Both the position numbers and the translations under genes were made by a program. Below the pieces are notes generated by a model. It was given only the letters and a program-made list of their open reading frames with translations. It was not told the origin of the DNA and searched no databases. 64,000 bases of DNA from Alteromonas sp. V450 (GTDB lineage: Bacteria; Pseudomonadota; Gammaproteobacteria; Enterobacterales; Alteromonadaceae), in the NCBI RefSeq assembly GCF_001885075.1, contig NZ_MODU01000004.1, forward strand, positions 3,162,001-3,226,000, read 5' to 3'. Each line of letters starts with the position of its first letter. Position 1 is the first letter of the stretch. Positions 18,726 through 27,567 of the stretch are shown here, one piece after another.

Positions 18726-20891
18726 ATGCGACCGCTAATTGTTTTTTTATTTATCATGATTCAGGCTTATGCAGCTTGGGGAGCACAACCGAAAAATATC
18801 ATATTTATATTGGCGGATGATCTCGGTTGGAACGACACATCTATTTATCAAGAAAATACATTTTACGAAACGCCTAACATCGATGCACTTGCTCAAAAAG
18901 GCATGACATTTACTCATGCGTTCAGCAACAGCCCATTATGTTCCCCCACTCGCGCGTCAATCCTTACTGGGCAAACGCCAGCGCGCCACGGTATTTTGAA
19001 TCCGAATATTGAAACACCTGCGGTTAGGCTTAATGCATCAGAAAGACAACGTGGGCCAAGCAACCAACCATCAACGGCACCACTTACTGCTACGCGCCTT
19101 GATACTGCTATTCCCACATTGGCCAAAGTACTGAAATCTCAAAATTATAAAACAGCACATTTTGGTAAGTGGCATCTAGGCGACTCTCCATACAGCGCAC
19201 TGGAACATGGTTTCGACATAGACATTCCCCATTTCAGCGGTTCTGGGCCCTATGGTGGGTATTTCGCACCATGGCGTTTTGCACCAAATCTTGTGCCTAC
19301 GGAACCAGGCGAGCATATTGATGCGCGGTTGGCAAAAGAAGCAAGACAATGGATCTTAAATAACCACACAAGCGGCCCTTTCTTTGTCAATTTTTGGCCG
19401 TTTTCTGTGCATGCCCCTTTTGATGCTAATCAAAATGACGTAAACCACTTTATCGAAAAACGCAGCCCGTATAACAGCCAGCGAAGCGCTACTTATGCAG
19501 CCATGATTAAGCACTTCGACGATGCTATAGCTATTTTGTATAGCGCGCTAGTAGACGCTGGAATAGAAAACGACACCATTATTGTTTTTACATCGGATAA
19601 CGGTGGAAACATGTACGATGTTTTGGGAGAAATACACCCTACCAGTAATTTTCCATTACGCGGTGGAAAAGCAACGCAATTCGACGGGGGGAGTCGCGTT
19701 CCTACATTTATTATTTGGCCAGGGCTAACGCAAACCAACACGCTTTCAGCCACGCCAATACAAACGGTGGACTTCTATCCCACACTGCTCAACGGCTTAA
19801 ATATTGATACTCCTTCTGAGCATATTGTTGATGGGGACGATATTCGCCCTGTGCTGCAAGGTGAGACTCTAGCCCCTCGCCCCATCATCACTTACTACCC
19901 CACTATGCCACGTATCCCTGACTGGCTACCGCCATCTGCAACAATAATTTACGACGGTTGGAAGTTAATAAAAACCTTCTACTATGGAACGTCTGACATT
20001 CACCGCTACGCTCTTTACAACATTAGTCAAGATGTGGGCGAGGCAAATAATCTATCCCAATTAAGACCAGATAAACTCTTAGAATTAGACAGCATATTGT
20101 CTAGCTATTTAGATAACGCGGGGGCTGCGCTACCGCTAGAAAACCCAGATTATCGCACCGGTGCGTTTAATGTTGACACGATTGGTAAGCCTGCCGACCA
20201 ATACCTATTGCCAGAAGAGCGCGTCGCATCACGTTTCGCTATTAACCTCGCTTCATCAGATACTGATGCAAAGGCGGGCGACACTGTTACTGTGAGCTGG
20301 CAGGTTGCTCACGCCCAAGACACAGCAACGATTAACTATCGTCAATTTATGGGCCCTGATACAGAGCTAGTTACCCAAGAGAACGCATTTAGCTTTGTTG
20401 CACCTGAGGTATACACTAAAACCTTTGTTGGCTTTGCTTTCATCGCAAAAAGTGGCGGTAAAACCATTCGACAACAGATTGCTGTTGGTATCGAGCCCGT
20501 GAACGTCGCGCCTACACTTTCATTATCTAGCGCAACGCTAAATGCAAAAGCTGGCAGCGATCAAAACATTTCCTACACTATAAGTGACGAAAACAAAGAC
20601 CGATTAACATTGCATGCAAAAAGCGCGGTCTTGTCGCTAGACGAACAACTAGATGTTACCGATCCTACCTTTCGCTTTGAAATACCCAACTCATTGGCTG
20701 ATACCACATTTCCCATCGAATTTACGGTATCTGATGGCCAAGCTGAACAAAGTAAGGTATTGCAGGTTACCGTTTCAAGGTTAAACCAAGAAAGTGGCTC
20801 CCCCAAAAGCACTTCAGGGGGCGGCGCATTAACGTGGCTATTAACGTTTCTTTGCGCAGGCTTGTGGACAAGGCGAGTGAAGCGTAAATGA
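18726..20891 (+). CDS. Exported arylsulfatase-family enzyme with GlyGly-CTERM-like tail
   Basis: 721 residues. Signal peptide at about 1-20. Sulfatase/alkaline-phosphatase domain at 23-460, with ILADDLGWND (metal site) and CSPTRASILTG, where Cys72 would become formylglycine; GKWHLG and FTSDNGGN are further active-site blocks. The region at about 500-690 is beta-rich, Ig/cadherin-like. The extreme C-terminus is SGGGALTWLLTFLCAGLW followed by RRVKRK: glycine motif, hydrophobic helix, basic end, as in GlyGly-CTERM sorting signals cut by rhombosortase. It probably desulfates a marine polysaccharide at the surface. ATG with GGAG 4 bases upstream. A sulfatase-maturing enzyme was not seen in the window. 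Confidence 0.9.
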   Translation: MRPLIVFLFIMIQAYAAWGAQPKNIIFILADDLGWNDTSIYQENTFYETPNIDALAQKGMTFTHAFSNSPLCSPTRASILTGQTPARHGILNPNIETPAVRLNASERQRGPSNQPSTAPLTATRLDTAIPTLAKVLKSQNYKTAHFGKWHLGDSPYSALEHGFDIDIPHFSGSGPYGGYFAPWRFAPNLVPTEPGEHIDARLAKEARQWILNNHTSGPFFVNFWPFSVHAPFDANQNDVNHFIEKRSPYNSQRSATYAAMIKHFDDAIAILYSALVDAGIENDTIIVFTSDNGGNMYDVLGEIHPTSNFPLRGGKATQFDGGSRVPTFIIWPGLTQTNTLSATPIQTVDFYPTLLNGLNIDTPSEHIVDGDDIRPVLQGETLAPRPIITYYPTMPRIPDWLPPSATIIYDGWKLIKTFYYGTSDIHRYALYNISQDVGEANNLSQLRPDKLLELDSILSSYLDNAGAALPLENPDYRTGAFNVDTIGKPADQYLLPEERVASRFAINLASSDTDAKAGDTVTVSWQVAHAQDTATINYRQFMGPDTELVTQENAFSFVAPEVYTKTFVGFAFIAKSGGKTIRQQIAVGIEPVNVAPTLSLSSATLNAKAGSDQNISYTISDENKDRLTLHAKSAVLSLDEQLDVTDPTFRFEIPNSLADTTFPIEFTVSDGQAEQSKVLQVTVSRLNQESGSPKSTSGGGALTWLLTFLCAGLWTRRVKRK

Positions 20892-20943
20892 CCTGCGTAG
20901 TAAGTAGTTTCGATAAAAGAGACACATGCATAACTGCGCTTTG

Positions 20944-22032
20944 TTATTCCTCATTTTCATGGAGAATATGGAAACGATGATCGCCTAAATCGCCATATTC
21001 CCACGCTCTAAAGTCTGACTCTAGATAGGGCAACAGTTCTGATAAAAAACGGAGCGTTTGTTCTGCACTCATAACCGAACAGGGCGAAGCGCTTTCTCTT
21101 TTTAAAAGTTGAGCAAGTGCATTAAGCCCTTCATTCGACGACATAAGATAAAACATCCAATACCAACTGTTTGCGTATAGTATCGATGTTTCAATGCGAG
21201 GGCCGTTATGCCATATGTGTTCTGAGTTTACTAATATTACAAAGTCGTGAGCCGTATATCGAAAACGATATTCGGCATCTAACCAAGAAAAATTAGGGGT
21301 AACTTCTGGCAGTTGCGCAGTTGTAGTCATCATCTCAAAGTACTCTGCTAATCCTTCATTCAACCAGTTAGGTGTAGCACCAATAAACGCGTGATTTAGC
21401 GCATGAACTGCCTCATGAGTAGCCGTGCGAAGCGCTTGCTGTTCGTTTTTATAATTAACAATAGCCGAGACCGTTTTACTGGAATATACGCCTTGTGTTG
21501 ATGTTAACGTGGGGGAAAGCTTCTCTACTTCACTCTCGTAATCATCACGACTTTTTAAAACGGTAAAAGTAAATGCAATACGACGAAGATTTTTATTGCC
21601 AATTAATACTCCGTACATTCGAAAAACCAGCCACAGTTTATGGGATAACGCTTTTTCAAACTCTGAGGTAACGGCGTCTCCGTTAATAGTAAGCGTAAAA
21701 AAATCTGTAACATCAATACTGCTGGTGTCTTCAATTTTTCCTAAATCGGGGGCAGTACAGGCATCCCCCCGAAGAATATATTTTTTGCGATGCACTGGCG
21801 TCAAAAATTCAGGCGTTTGAAGCTCAGCTTGACGCTGACTTTCCCGTTGTGAAGTATGCGTAGATGATGTTGACGGCTGTTGTTGAGGTTTTGGTTGTGA
21901 AAATTCTGATGAATCCGTATCTCTATGCCCTGCGCCTTTTTTAACGACAGCTGGCACAAACTCTTCCCTATGTCCCGCGGCAAACGAAATTGAAAAAAGG
22001 ATGGCGACAACAACAAGCTTAACATCGTTCAT
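20944..22032 (-). CDS. Secreted gluzincin-like zinc metallopeptidase (DUF1570-like)
   Basis: 362 residues: signal peptide (about 1-18), a low-complexity Q/S/T-rich linker (about 35-75), then a peptidase domain. HEAVH at residues 206-210 fits the HExxH zinc motif, and NEGLAEYFE about 15 residues later supplies the third ligand Glu, as in peptidase-MA/DUF1570 proteins. A CTAPD segment lies before the domain. It is convergent with the sulfatase, with 52 bases between stop codons. The substrate is unknown; secretion and protease activity are inferred from the motifs. Confidence 0.7.
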   Translation of the reverse strand: MNDVKLVVVAILFSISFAAGHREEFVPAVVKKGAGHRDTDSSEFSQPKPQQQPSTSSTHTSQRESQRQAELQTPEFLTPVHRKKYILRGDACTAPDLGKIEDTSSIDVTDFFTLTINGDAVTSEFEKALSHKLWLVFRMYGVLIGNKNLRRIAFTFTVLKSRDDYESEVEKLSPTLTSTQGVYSSKTVSAIVNYKNEQQALRTATHEAVHALNHAFIGATPNWLNEGLAEYFEMMTTTAQLPEVTPNFSWLDAEYRFRYTAHDFVILVNSEHIWHNGPRIETSILYANSWYWMFYLMSSNEGLNALAQLLKRESASPCSVMSAEQTLRFLSELLPYLESDFRAWEYGDLGDHRFHILHENEE

Positions 22033-22116
22033 TGAATGAAACTTCCGCGTATAAACAACACAGCATATAACTAGATCTAGGTGCGAGCAATCGCGATAGC
22101 GTTAAATTGAGAGGGC

Positions 22117-22176
22117 TAATTGTTCTCGGAAATTTGCACACAGAACAATTAAGAATGAGACAAAAAACGTCTCATT
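22117..22176. repeat. Two consecutive perfect hairpins before the MazG operon
   Basis: TAATTGTTCT (22117-22126) pairs with AGAACAATTA (22142-22151) across 15 bases. Two bases later AATGAGAC (22154-22161) pairs with GTCTCATT (22169-22176) across 7 bases. Neither is followed by a clear T run on either strand, so operators or a structured 5' leader are more likely than terminators. The first gene of the operon starts 45 bases downstream. Confidence 0.5.
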
Positions 22177-22221
22177 TACTAGATACAGTGCGGGTTGTGC
22201 AAACGAAATGAGGAAAACATT

Positions 22222-22425
22222 ATGCAGTTCATTCGTAACAACAAAGGTATAGCAATCGGCAAACTTCACGTTTTAGATAACGGTGTTAAACGTATTTATT
22301 CACTTAATCCAAGCAGACTCTTGGGCTGGTATGACCCCACCTCAGATAAAACCATAGACGCAAAGAGCGGTAGCTGGATTGGCTTTGGTGATCAGACCTT
22401 TTTGTTACTCTCGAATACGCTTTAG
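22222..22425 (+). CDS. Small protein of unknown function, first gene of MazG operon
   Basis: 67 residues, predicted cytoplasmic. The core LLGWYDPTSDKTID...GSWIGFGD resembles, from memory, a turn-rich motif (LGYYDP..N.T.D..G..IG.G) seen in small hypothetical proteins of phages and plasmids; treat that as weak. The ATG at 22222 has GAGGA 8 bases upstream and is preferred over the upstream-extended frame. The stop is 10 bases before the MazG-like gene, so the two are co-transcribed. Confidence 0.6.
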   Translation: MQFIRNNKGIAIGKLHVLDNGVKRIYSLNPSRLLGWYDPTSDKTIDAKSGSWIGFGDQTFLLLSNTL

Positions 22426-22435
22426 GAGAATGCAG

Positions 22436-23191
22436 ATGGATAGAATAGCAAGTGACTACTTTTGTTTTAGGATACCCCGCGACGCTCAGACAAACCCTGT
22501 ATTGTTACTGGCAACCTCAGGTGTACTTAATGCATCCTCACATAGGTTTAAGTTGTTCATTGAATCAGTTAAAACTGAGCAAAAAAAGCAGCTCATGTTT
22601 GAAAATGCGCAAGGGATGAAAATGGTTGCACAAGTAATATCCTCTGATGATGAACTTATCACACGCTTTAACACGATGGGTTCTCCTGCTCAGTGCTATA
22701 CCTATTTTGTAAGTGAATTCAAAACATTTCTTAAGAAACACAACGATAGTATTTATCTAAAGCCTCACGAGGAACCCACTTTGGAAGAATTGATGGAAGA
22801 AATAACAAGCGAAAATGAACAAGAAAACACTTGTTTGTACCTCGTACAGCAGCAAGTTGATAAATGGATAAAAAGCGTTGGTGTTGATTACTTCGATGAA
22901 ATGACCAATTTATCGAATCTCATCGAAGAGACCGGCGAAGTAGCCAGATTAATTGGTCGCGAATACGGGCAGCAGTCTTTTAAACCAGGTGAACGGCCTG
23001 CTTGTGTAAAAACAGCCATTGCCGATGAGCTATCCGATGTCCTATTTATTGCTGTTTGTTTGGCTAATCAAATGGGCATTGATTTAGATAGCGCTTTTGC
23101 ACGCAACATGAATAAGAAAACCAGTCGCGATAAAGACAGGCATAAAAACAATCCCGTTTTTAAGTCAAAACACGCGGAAGAAAATGAGTAA
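22436..23191 (+). CDS. Unknown N-terminal domain fused to MazG-like nucleotide pyrophosphohydrolase
   Basis: 251 residues. The C-terminal half (about 135-251) is a MazG-type all-alpha pyrophosphatase. It has E164-E165-x-x-E168 (IEETGEVARLIG) and E198-x-x-D201 (DELSDVLF), the Mg-binding EExxE...ExxD set, and ends KTSRDKDRHKNN, as in compact MazG-like proteins of about 110 residues. These hydrolyse NTPs to NMP and pyrophosphate. The first 110 residues (DYFCFRIPRDA onward) are a separate alpha/beta domain I do not recognise, joined by an acidic linker. The start at 22436 was chosen because AGGAG then has 8-base spacing. It overlaps the next gene by 8 bases. Confidence 0.78.
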   Translation: MDRIASDYFCFRIPRDAQTNPVLLLATSGVLNASSHRFKLFIESVKTEQKKQLMFENAQGMKMVAQVISSDDELITRFNTMGSPAQCYTYFVSEFKTFLKKHNDSIYLKPHEEPTLEELMEEITSENEQENTCLYLVQQQVDKWIKSVGVDYFDEMTNLSNLIEETGEVARLIGREYGQQSFKPGERPACVKTAIADELSDVLFIAVCLANQMGIDLDSAFARNMNKKTSRDKDRHKNNPVFKSKHAEENE

Positions 23192-23483
23192 ACTTGCGCT
23201 TCAAGCATTGATGATGTGGGATGATCCTCGATTATTTGAGGATCAAGCCTTTTATCAGCAGGTGCACCAACTTGTTACCACTCTGATAGCAAACAATGGA
23301 GCGATAACACAATTGTCTGAAAGCGACCGAAACTTAATGAAACACTTAGTAGCAGGTAGTATGGACGCGGTAAGCGCGTCCATAAAGAATAACGCTAATT
23401 CAAACTCAAGCGCCCAGCTTGTGGAAATACTCGAAGATTTGCTGAAATTCAGTGAAAAATTGACACAACACAGCCTTCATTAG
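23184..23483 (+). CDS. Small helical protein of unknown function, third gene of MazG operon
   Basis: 99 residues, almost entirely helical by pattern, no signal peptide, no recognised family. The ATG lies inside the end of the MazG-like gene (8-base overlap in another frame) with GGAAG upstream, so its translation is coupled to that gene. This suggests the products act together, for example as a partner or regulator of the pyrophosphohydrolase; that is inference. Confidence 0.6.
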   Translation: MSKLALQALMMWDDPRLFEDQAFYQQVHQLVTTLIANNGAITQLSESDRNLMKHLVAGSMDAVSASIKNNANSNSSAQLVEILEDLLKFSEKLTQHSLH

Positions 23484-23507
23484 GCATCTAAAGCTGTGGT
23501 GTCACTG

Positions 23508-24002
23508 TTATGGTGACACGCCCTCAAGAAATTGTTCAAACCATATACTTATTTCAGGTAGTGCTGCCGTTAGACTATGGTCACCTTCAAGAATATGAAG
23601 CGTTGCTTTAGCTTCCTGTGCGAATTGAACTGAGTTTGATGAGGGGATCACGTTATCGCTCCAACCGTGGACAACGACAGTTTTGCAGTTTACGGGATAG
23701 TGGTGTATTTGATAATTCGGCATATACAGCGCCGGCGCCAACAGAAATAAGCCTTTGACATTGTGAGTAACCGAGTTCACTGCACTGACGTACCCGCCCA
23801 TGCTTGAACCTACCAGCACACAGGCACTTTTTTCTTTACTAAGATAGTCATCAAGACGTTTCACTCGAACATCAGGATCTAAAGAATCGGTATAGTCGAT
23901 GCTTTCAACTACAAACCCTTTGCGCGTTGCAATATCAGCAAGCACCTTAATTTTTCGCCCCCAGGGGCCACTTTCTTTACCATGAGAAAAAACAACTTTC
24001 AT
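23508..24002 (-). CDS. Small alpha/beta hydrolase, YqiA/RBBP9-like
   Basis: 164 residues, cytoplasmic. It opens MKVVFSHGKESGPWG (oxyanion region). The nucleophile elbow is VGSSMGGY (Ser about 66), the Asp lies in HGWSDNVIP and the catalytic His in EGDHSL, a complete Ser-Asp-His triad in a minimal alpha/beta hydrolase. The substrate is unknown; such proteins act as small esterases. Convergent with the MazG operon (24 bases between stops) and separated from groEL by a strong terminator. Confidence 0.82.
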   Translation of the reverse strand: MKVVFSHGKESGPWGRKIKVLADIATRKGFVVESIDYTDSLDPDVRVKRLDDYLSKEKSACVLVGSSMGGYVSAVNSVTHNVKGLFLLAPALYMPNYQIHHYPVNCKTVVVHGWSDNVIPSSNSVQFAQEAKATLHILEGDHSLTAALPEISIWFEQFLEGVSP

Positions 24003-24073
24003 AGCATTCCACTCTCTAATTAGCTAGAACGCTTACTATGAGTGTTTTCGGTAAAAGTTTCACTAGTTGAAAC

Positions 24074-24107
24074 AAAAAAAGGCGTTGAGTACAAACCCAA
24101 CGCCTTT
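24074..24107 (-). terminator. Rho-independent terminator of groESL
   Basis: Perfect 10-bp stem AAAGGCGTTG/CAACGCCTTT with a 10-base loop (24078-24107). A run of seven T follows on the minus strand. It lies about 110 bases after the groEL stop. Confidence 0.85.
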
Positions 24108-24215
24108 CTTAAAGCTTCTTTTCGTCCTACATCATTGTCTACATTTGCGTATACTTAACTGTATACATCAAACATAAACCCTTGATTTAAAAGGACTATG
24201 AGAGACAGCAGTTGA

Positions 24216-25868
<1,653 letters not shown>

Positions 25869-25896
25869 CTAAAATTCGTTTTAACGTTAGTTGTAA

Positions 25897-26187
25897 TTAC
25901 TCAACAATCGCTAGAATGTCGCTTTCGCTTAGGATTAGTACTTCTTCACCATCCAGCTTTTCTGTTTTAACACCGTAACCGTCGTTGAAAATAACGGTGT
26001 CGCCTACTTTAACGTCTAGCGCTTTAACTTCGCCGTTCTCAAGAATGCGACCGTTACCTACTGCGATTACTTCGCCGCGTGTAGATTTTTCTGCTGCAGA
26101 ACCAGTCAGAACGATACCGCCTGCAGATTTGCTTTCTTGCTCTGCGCGCTTAAGGATTACGCGGTCGTGTAAAGGACGAATTGCCAT
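25897..26187 (-). CDS. groES: Co-chaperonin GroES, 10 kDa
   Basis: 96 residues, [14 protein letters not shown] to SDILAIVE, normal length. The mobile loop is in [14 protein letters not shown]. The frame is open eight codons upstream, but the ATG at 26187 has CAGGAG 8 bases before it and matches the family start. First gene of groES-groEL, preceded by a heat-shock promoter. Confidence 0.99.
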   Translation of the reverse strand: MAIRPLHDRVILKRAEQESKSAGGIVLTGSAAEKSTRGEVIAVGNGRILENGEVKALDVKVGDTVIFNDGYGVKTEKLDGEEVLILSESDILAIVE

Positions 26188-26233
26188 TTTCAAGTCTCCT
26201 GAAAATTCCACTATTCAAGTTTATGTGATTACC

Positions 26234-26256
26234 AACATTCAGACTGTCCGAATGTT
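26234..26256. repeat. Hairpin in the groES leader
   Basis: AACATTC (26234-26240) pairs with GAATGTT (26250-26256) across 9 bases. Two more pairs inside are possible past one mismatch. It lies between the sigma-32 type promoter and the groES ribosome site, so it would be part of the 5' leader. It is not the CIRCE element of HrcA-regulated operons: both arm sequence and spacing differ. Confidence 0.45.
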
Positions 26257-26306
26257 GTGTGCCTGGGTTGCTCATTGCTGAGCAGTTAAAATCGTTTCTG
26301 CACGGA

Positions 26307-26338
26307 TAGATGGGGTAGTACCCAGATAACTTCAAGGG
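26307..26338 (-). promoter_or_regulatory. Sigma-32 heat-shock promoter of groESL
   Basis: On the minus strand, CCCTTGAA (-35) and CCCCATCTA (-10) are separated by 15 bases. Both boxes match the RpoH consensus (CTTGAA and CCCCATnT) almost completely. It lies about 120 bases upstream of the groES ATG. Confidence 0.88.
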
Positions 26339-26406
26339 TTTTTAAGCAAAAAAATGTAAAAAAATTGGTTTTTTCGCTAAATACTTATTTTTATTAGGCA
26401 AGTAAA

Positions 26407-26430
26407 CGCCGTTTATCTTGGTAAACGGCG
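26407..26430 (-). terminator. Hairpin after fxsA
   Basis: Perfect 9-bp stem CGCCGTTTA/TAAACGGCG with a 6-base loop. On the minus strand TTTACTT follows, a weak T tract. It lies 33 bases after the fxsA stop and before the groESL promoter. Confidence 0.55.
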
Positions 26431-26463
26431 CTCATAACCTGACTGAGAGGGTGTTTGGGCTTG

Positions 26464-26988
26464 CTATTTCAAGCGTTTATCTGGGTCGTTGGTGGTATGG
26501 TCGGTATACTCGCCTTCAAACACATCACCATCGTTATTGTTCGAGCGTGGACGCTCACCAAATGGATGCTGCCCAAACGGAGACTGACCTTGGCCGAAGC
26601 CTGCAGTTCCCGGCCCCATGCCCGGAGCAACAACACGCATTTTCATGTGCTTACTGACCTGAGCAGCAAAGAAATGACGAGAGCCAGGCATTGCCAATAA
26701 GAAGCCGAAAATATCGGTAATAAAGCCTGGCGTTACAAGTAAAATACCCGCGACCACCAGCATTAAACCTTCAACCAGCTCTTTTCCTGGTACTTCGTTG
26801 CGCTGCATTTTTTCTTGCGCAGTTTGCAATGTACTCACGCCTTCACGTTTAACAAAATAAGCGCCAATAAAAGCAGAAAGAATGACTAAACCAACAGTAT
26901 TCCAACCACCAATCACGCTGCCTACGTTTATTAACAGCGCAATTTCTAAAATAGGTAATAGGGCAAACAGTAAAAATAAAACCCGCAA
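26464..26988 (-). CDS. fxsA: FxsA family inner-membrane protein
   Basis: 174 residues with helices at about 2-20, 25-45 and 75-98, then a Gly/Pro/Gln-rich cytoplasmic tail. This matches FxsA, whose overproduction relieves exclusion of phage T7 by the F plasmid; its normal role is unclear. The start is TTG, with GAGGA 6 bases upstream and no in-frame ATG before the first helix. It lies next to groESL, a common arrangement in related bacteria. Confidence 0.92.
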   Translation of the reverse strand: MRVLFLLFALLPILEIALLINVGSVIGGWNTVGLVILSAFIGAYFVKREGVSTLQTAQEKMQRNEVPGKELVEGLMLVVAGILLVTPGFITDIFGFLLAMPGSRHFFAAQVSKHMKMRVVAPGMGPGTAGFGQGQSPFGQHPFGERPRSNNNDGDVFEGEYTDHTTNDPDKRLK

Positions 26989-27201
26989 AATGCTTCCTCT
27001 TTCATGTATTCATAAGCTGTTATAGGGTCTTTGTACGTAATAACAAGAAAAGGTGCCCGCGCTTACGCTTAAATAGCGACATAAAGCGACCGATAACGAC
27101 CTTGATAGACTAATGCTGTGAAAGAATAATGTGGGTTATGAGGTCTAATTCACAGCACTGCGCTCATACGGCATACTGCGCGTAATGGTTAGGAGTAGTT
27201 A

Positions 27202-27516
27202 ATGACAATAAAGCTTGTATTGTGTACAACACCCGATGAAAAAACAGCCGAGTTAATTGCCAGCTCGCTTGTCAACAGTAAGCTTGCTGCCTGCGTTAAT
27301 ATTATTAAGGGCATCAAGTCGGTTTACGAGTGGCAGGGTAACGTAGAAACCGACACGGAATGCCAGTTGCTCATTAAAACGAATACACAACATGTGTTAC
27401 AAGCCTTTGATAAAGTAAACGAACTACACCCTTACGATGTGCCTGAGTGGTTAGAACTTAACGCAGAAGCCAGCGGCGCCTACGGCCAGTGGTTACAAAC
27501 CACGCTGCAACGCTAA
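27202..27516 (+). CDS. cutA: Divalent-cation tolerance protein CutA
   Basis: 104 residues, small trimeric cytoplasmic protein. It opens VLCTTPDEKTAELIASSLV. KLAACVNI, SVYEWQG and the ELHPYDVPEWLEL block are the family signatures. ATG with AGGAG upstream. dsbD follows 51 bases later on the same strand, as in many gammaproteobacteria. Its role in metal tolerance is indirect and partly attributed to the neighbouring dsbD. Confidence 0.96.
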   Translation: MTIKLVLCTTPDEKTAELIASSLVNSKLAACVNIIKGIKSVYEWQGNVETDTECQLLIKTNTQHVLQAFDKVNELHPYDVPEWLELNAEASGAYGQWLQTTLQR

Positions 27517-27567
27517 TACAGCATGTATTGGTACAAAGAATAACGACAACATAAAAAAAGATAAAAA

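Noticed and set aside
26234..26256. CIRCE element (HrcA operator) before groES
   Set aside because: CIRCE has TTAGCACTC/GAGTGCTAA arms with a 9-base spacer. The arms here are different, and the promoter is of the RpoH type.
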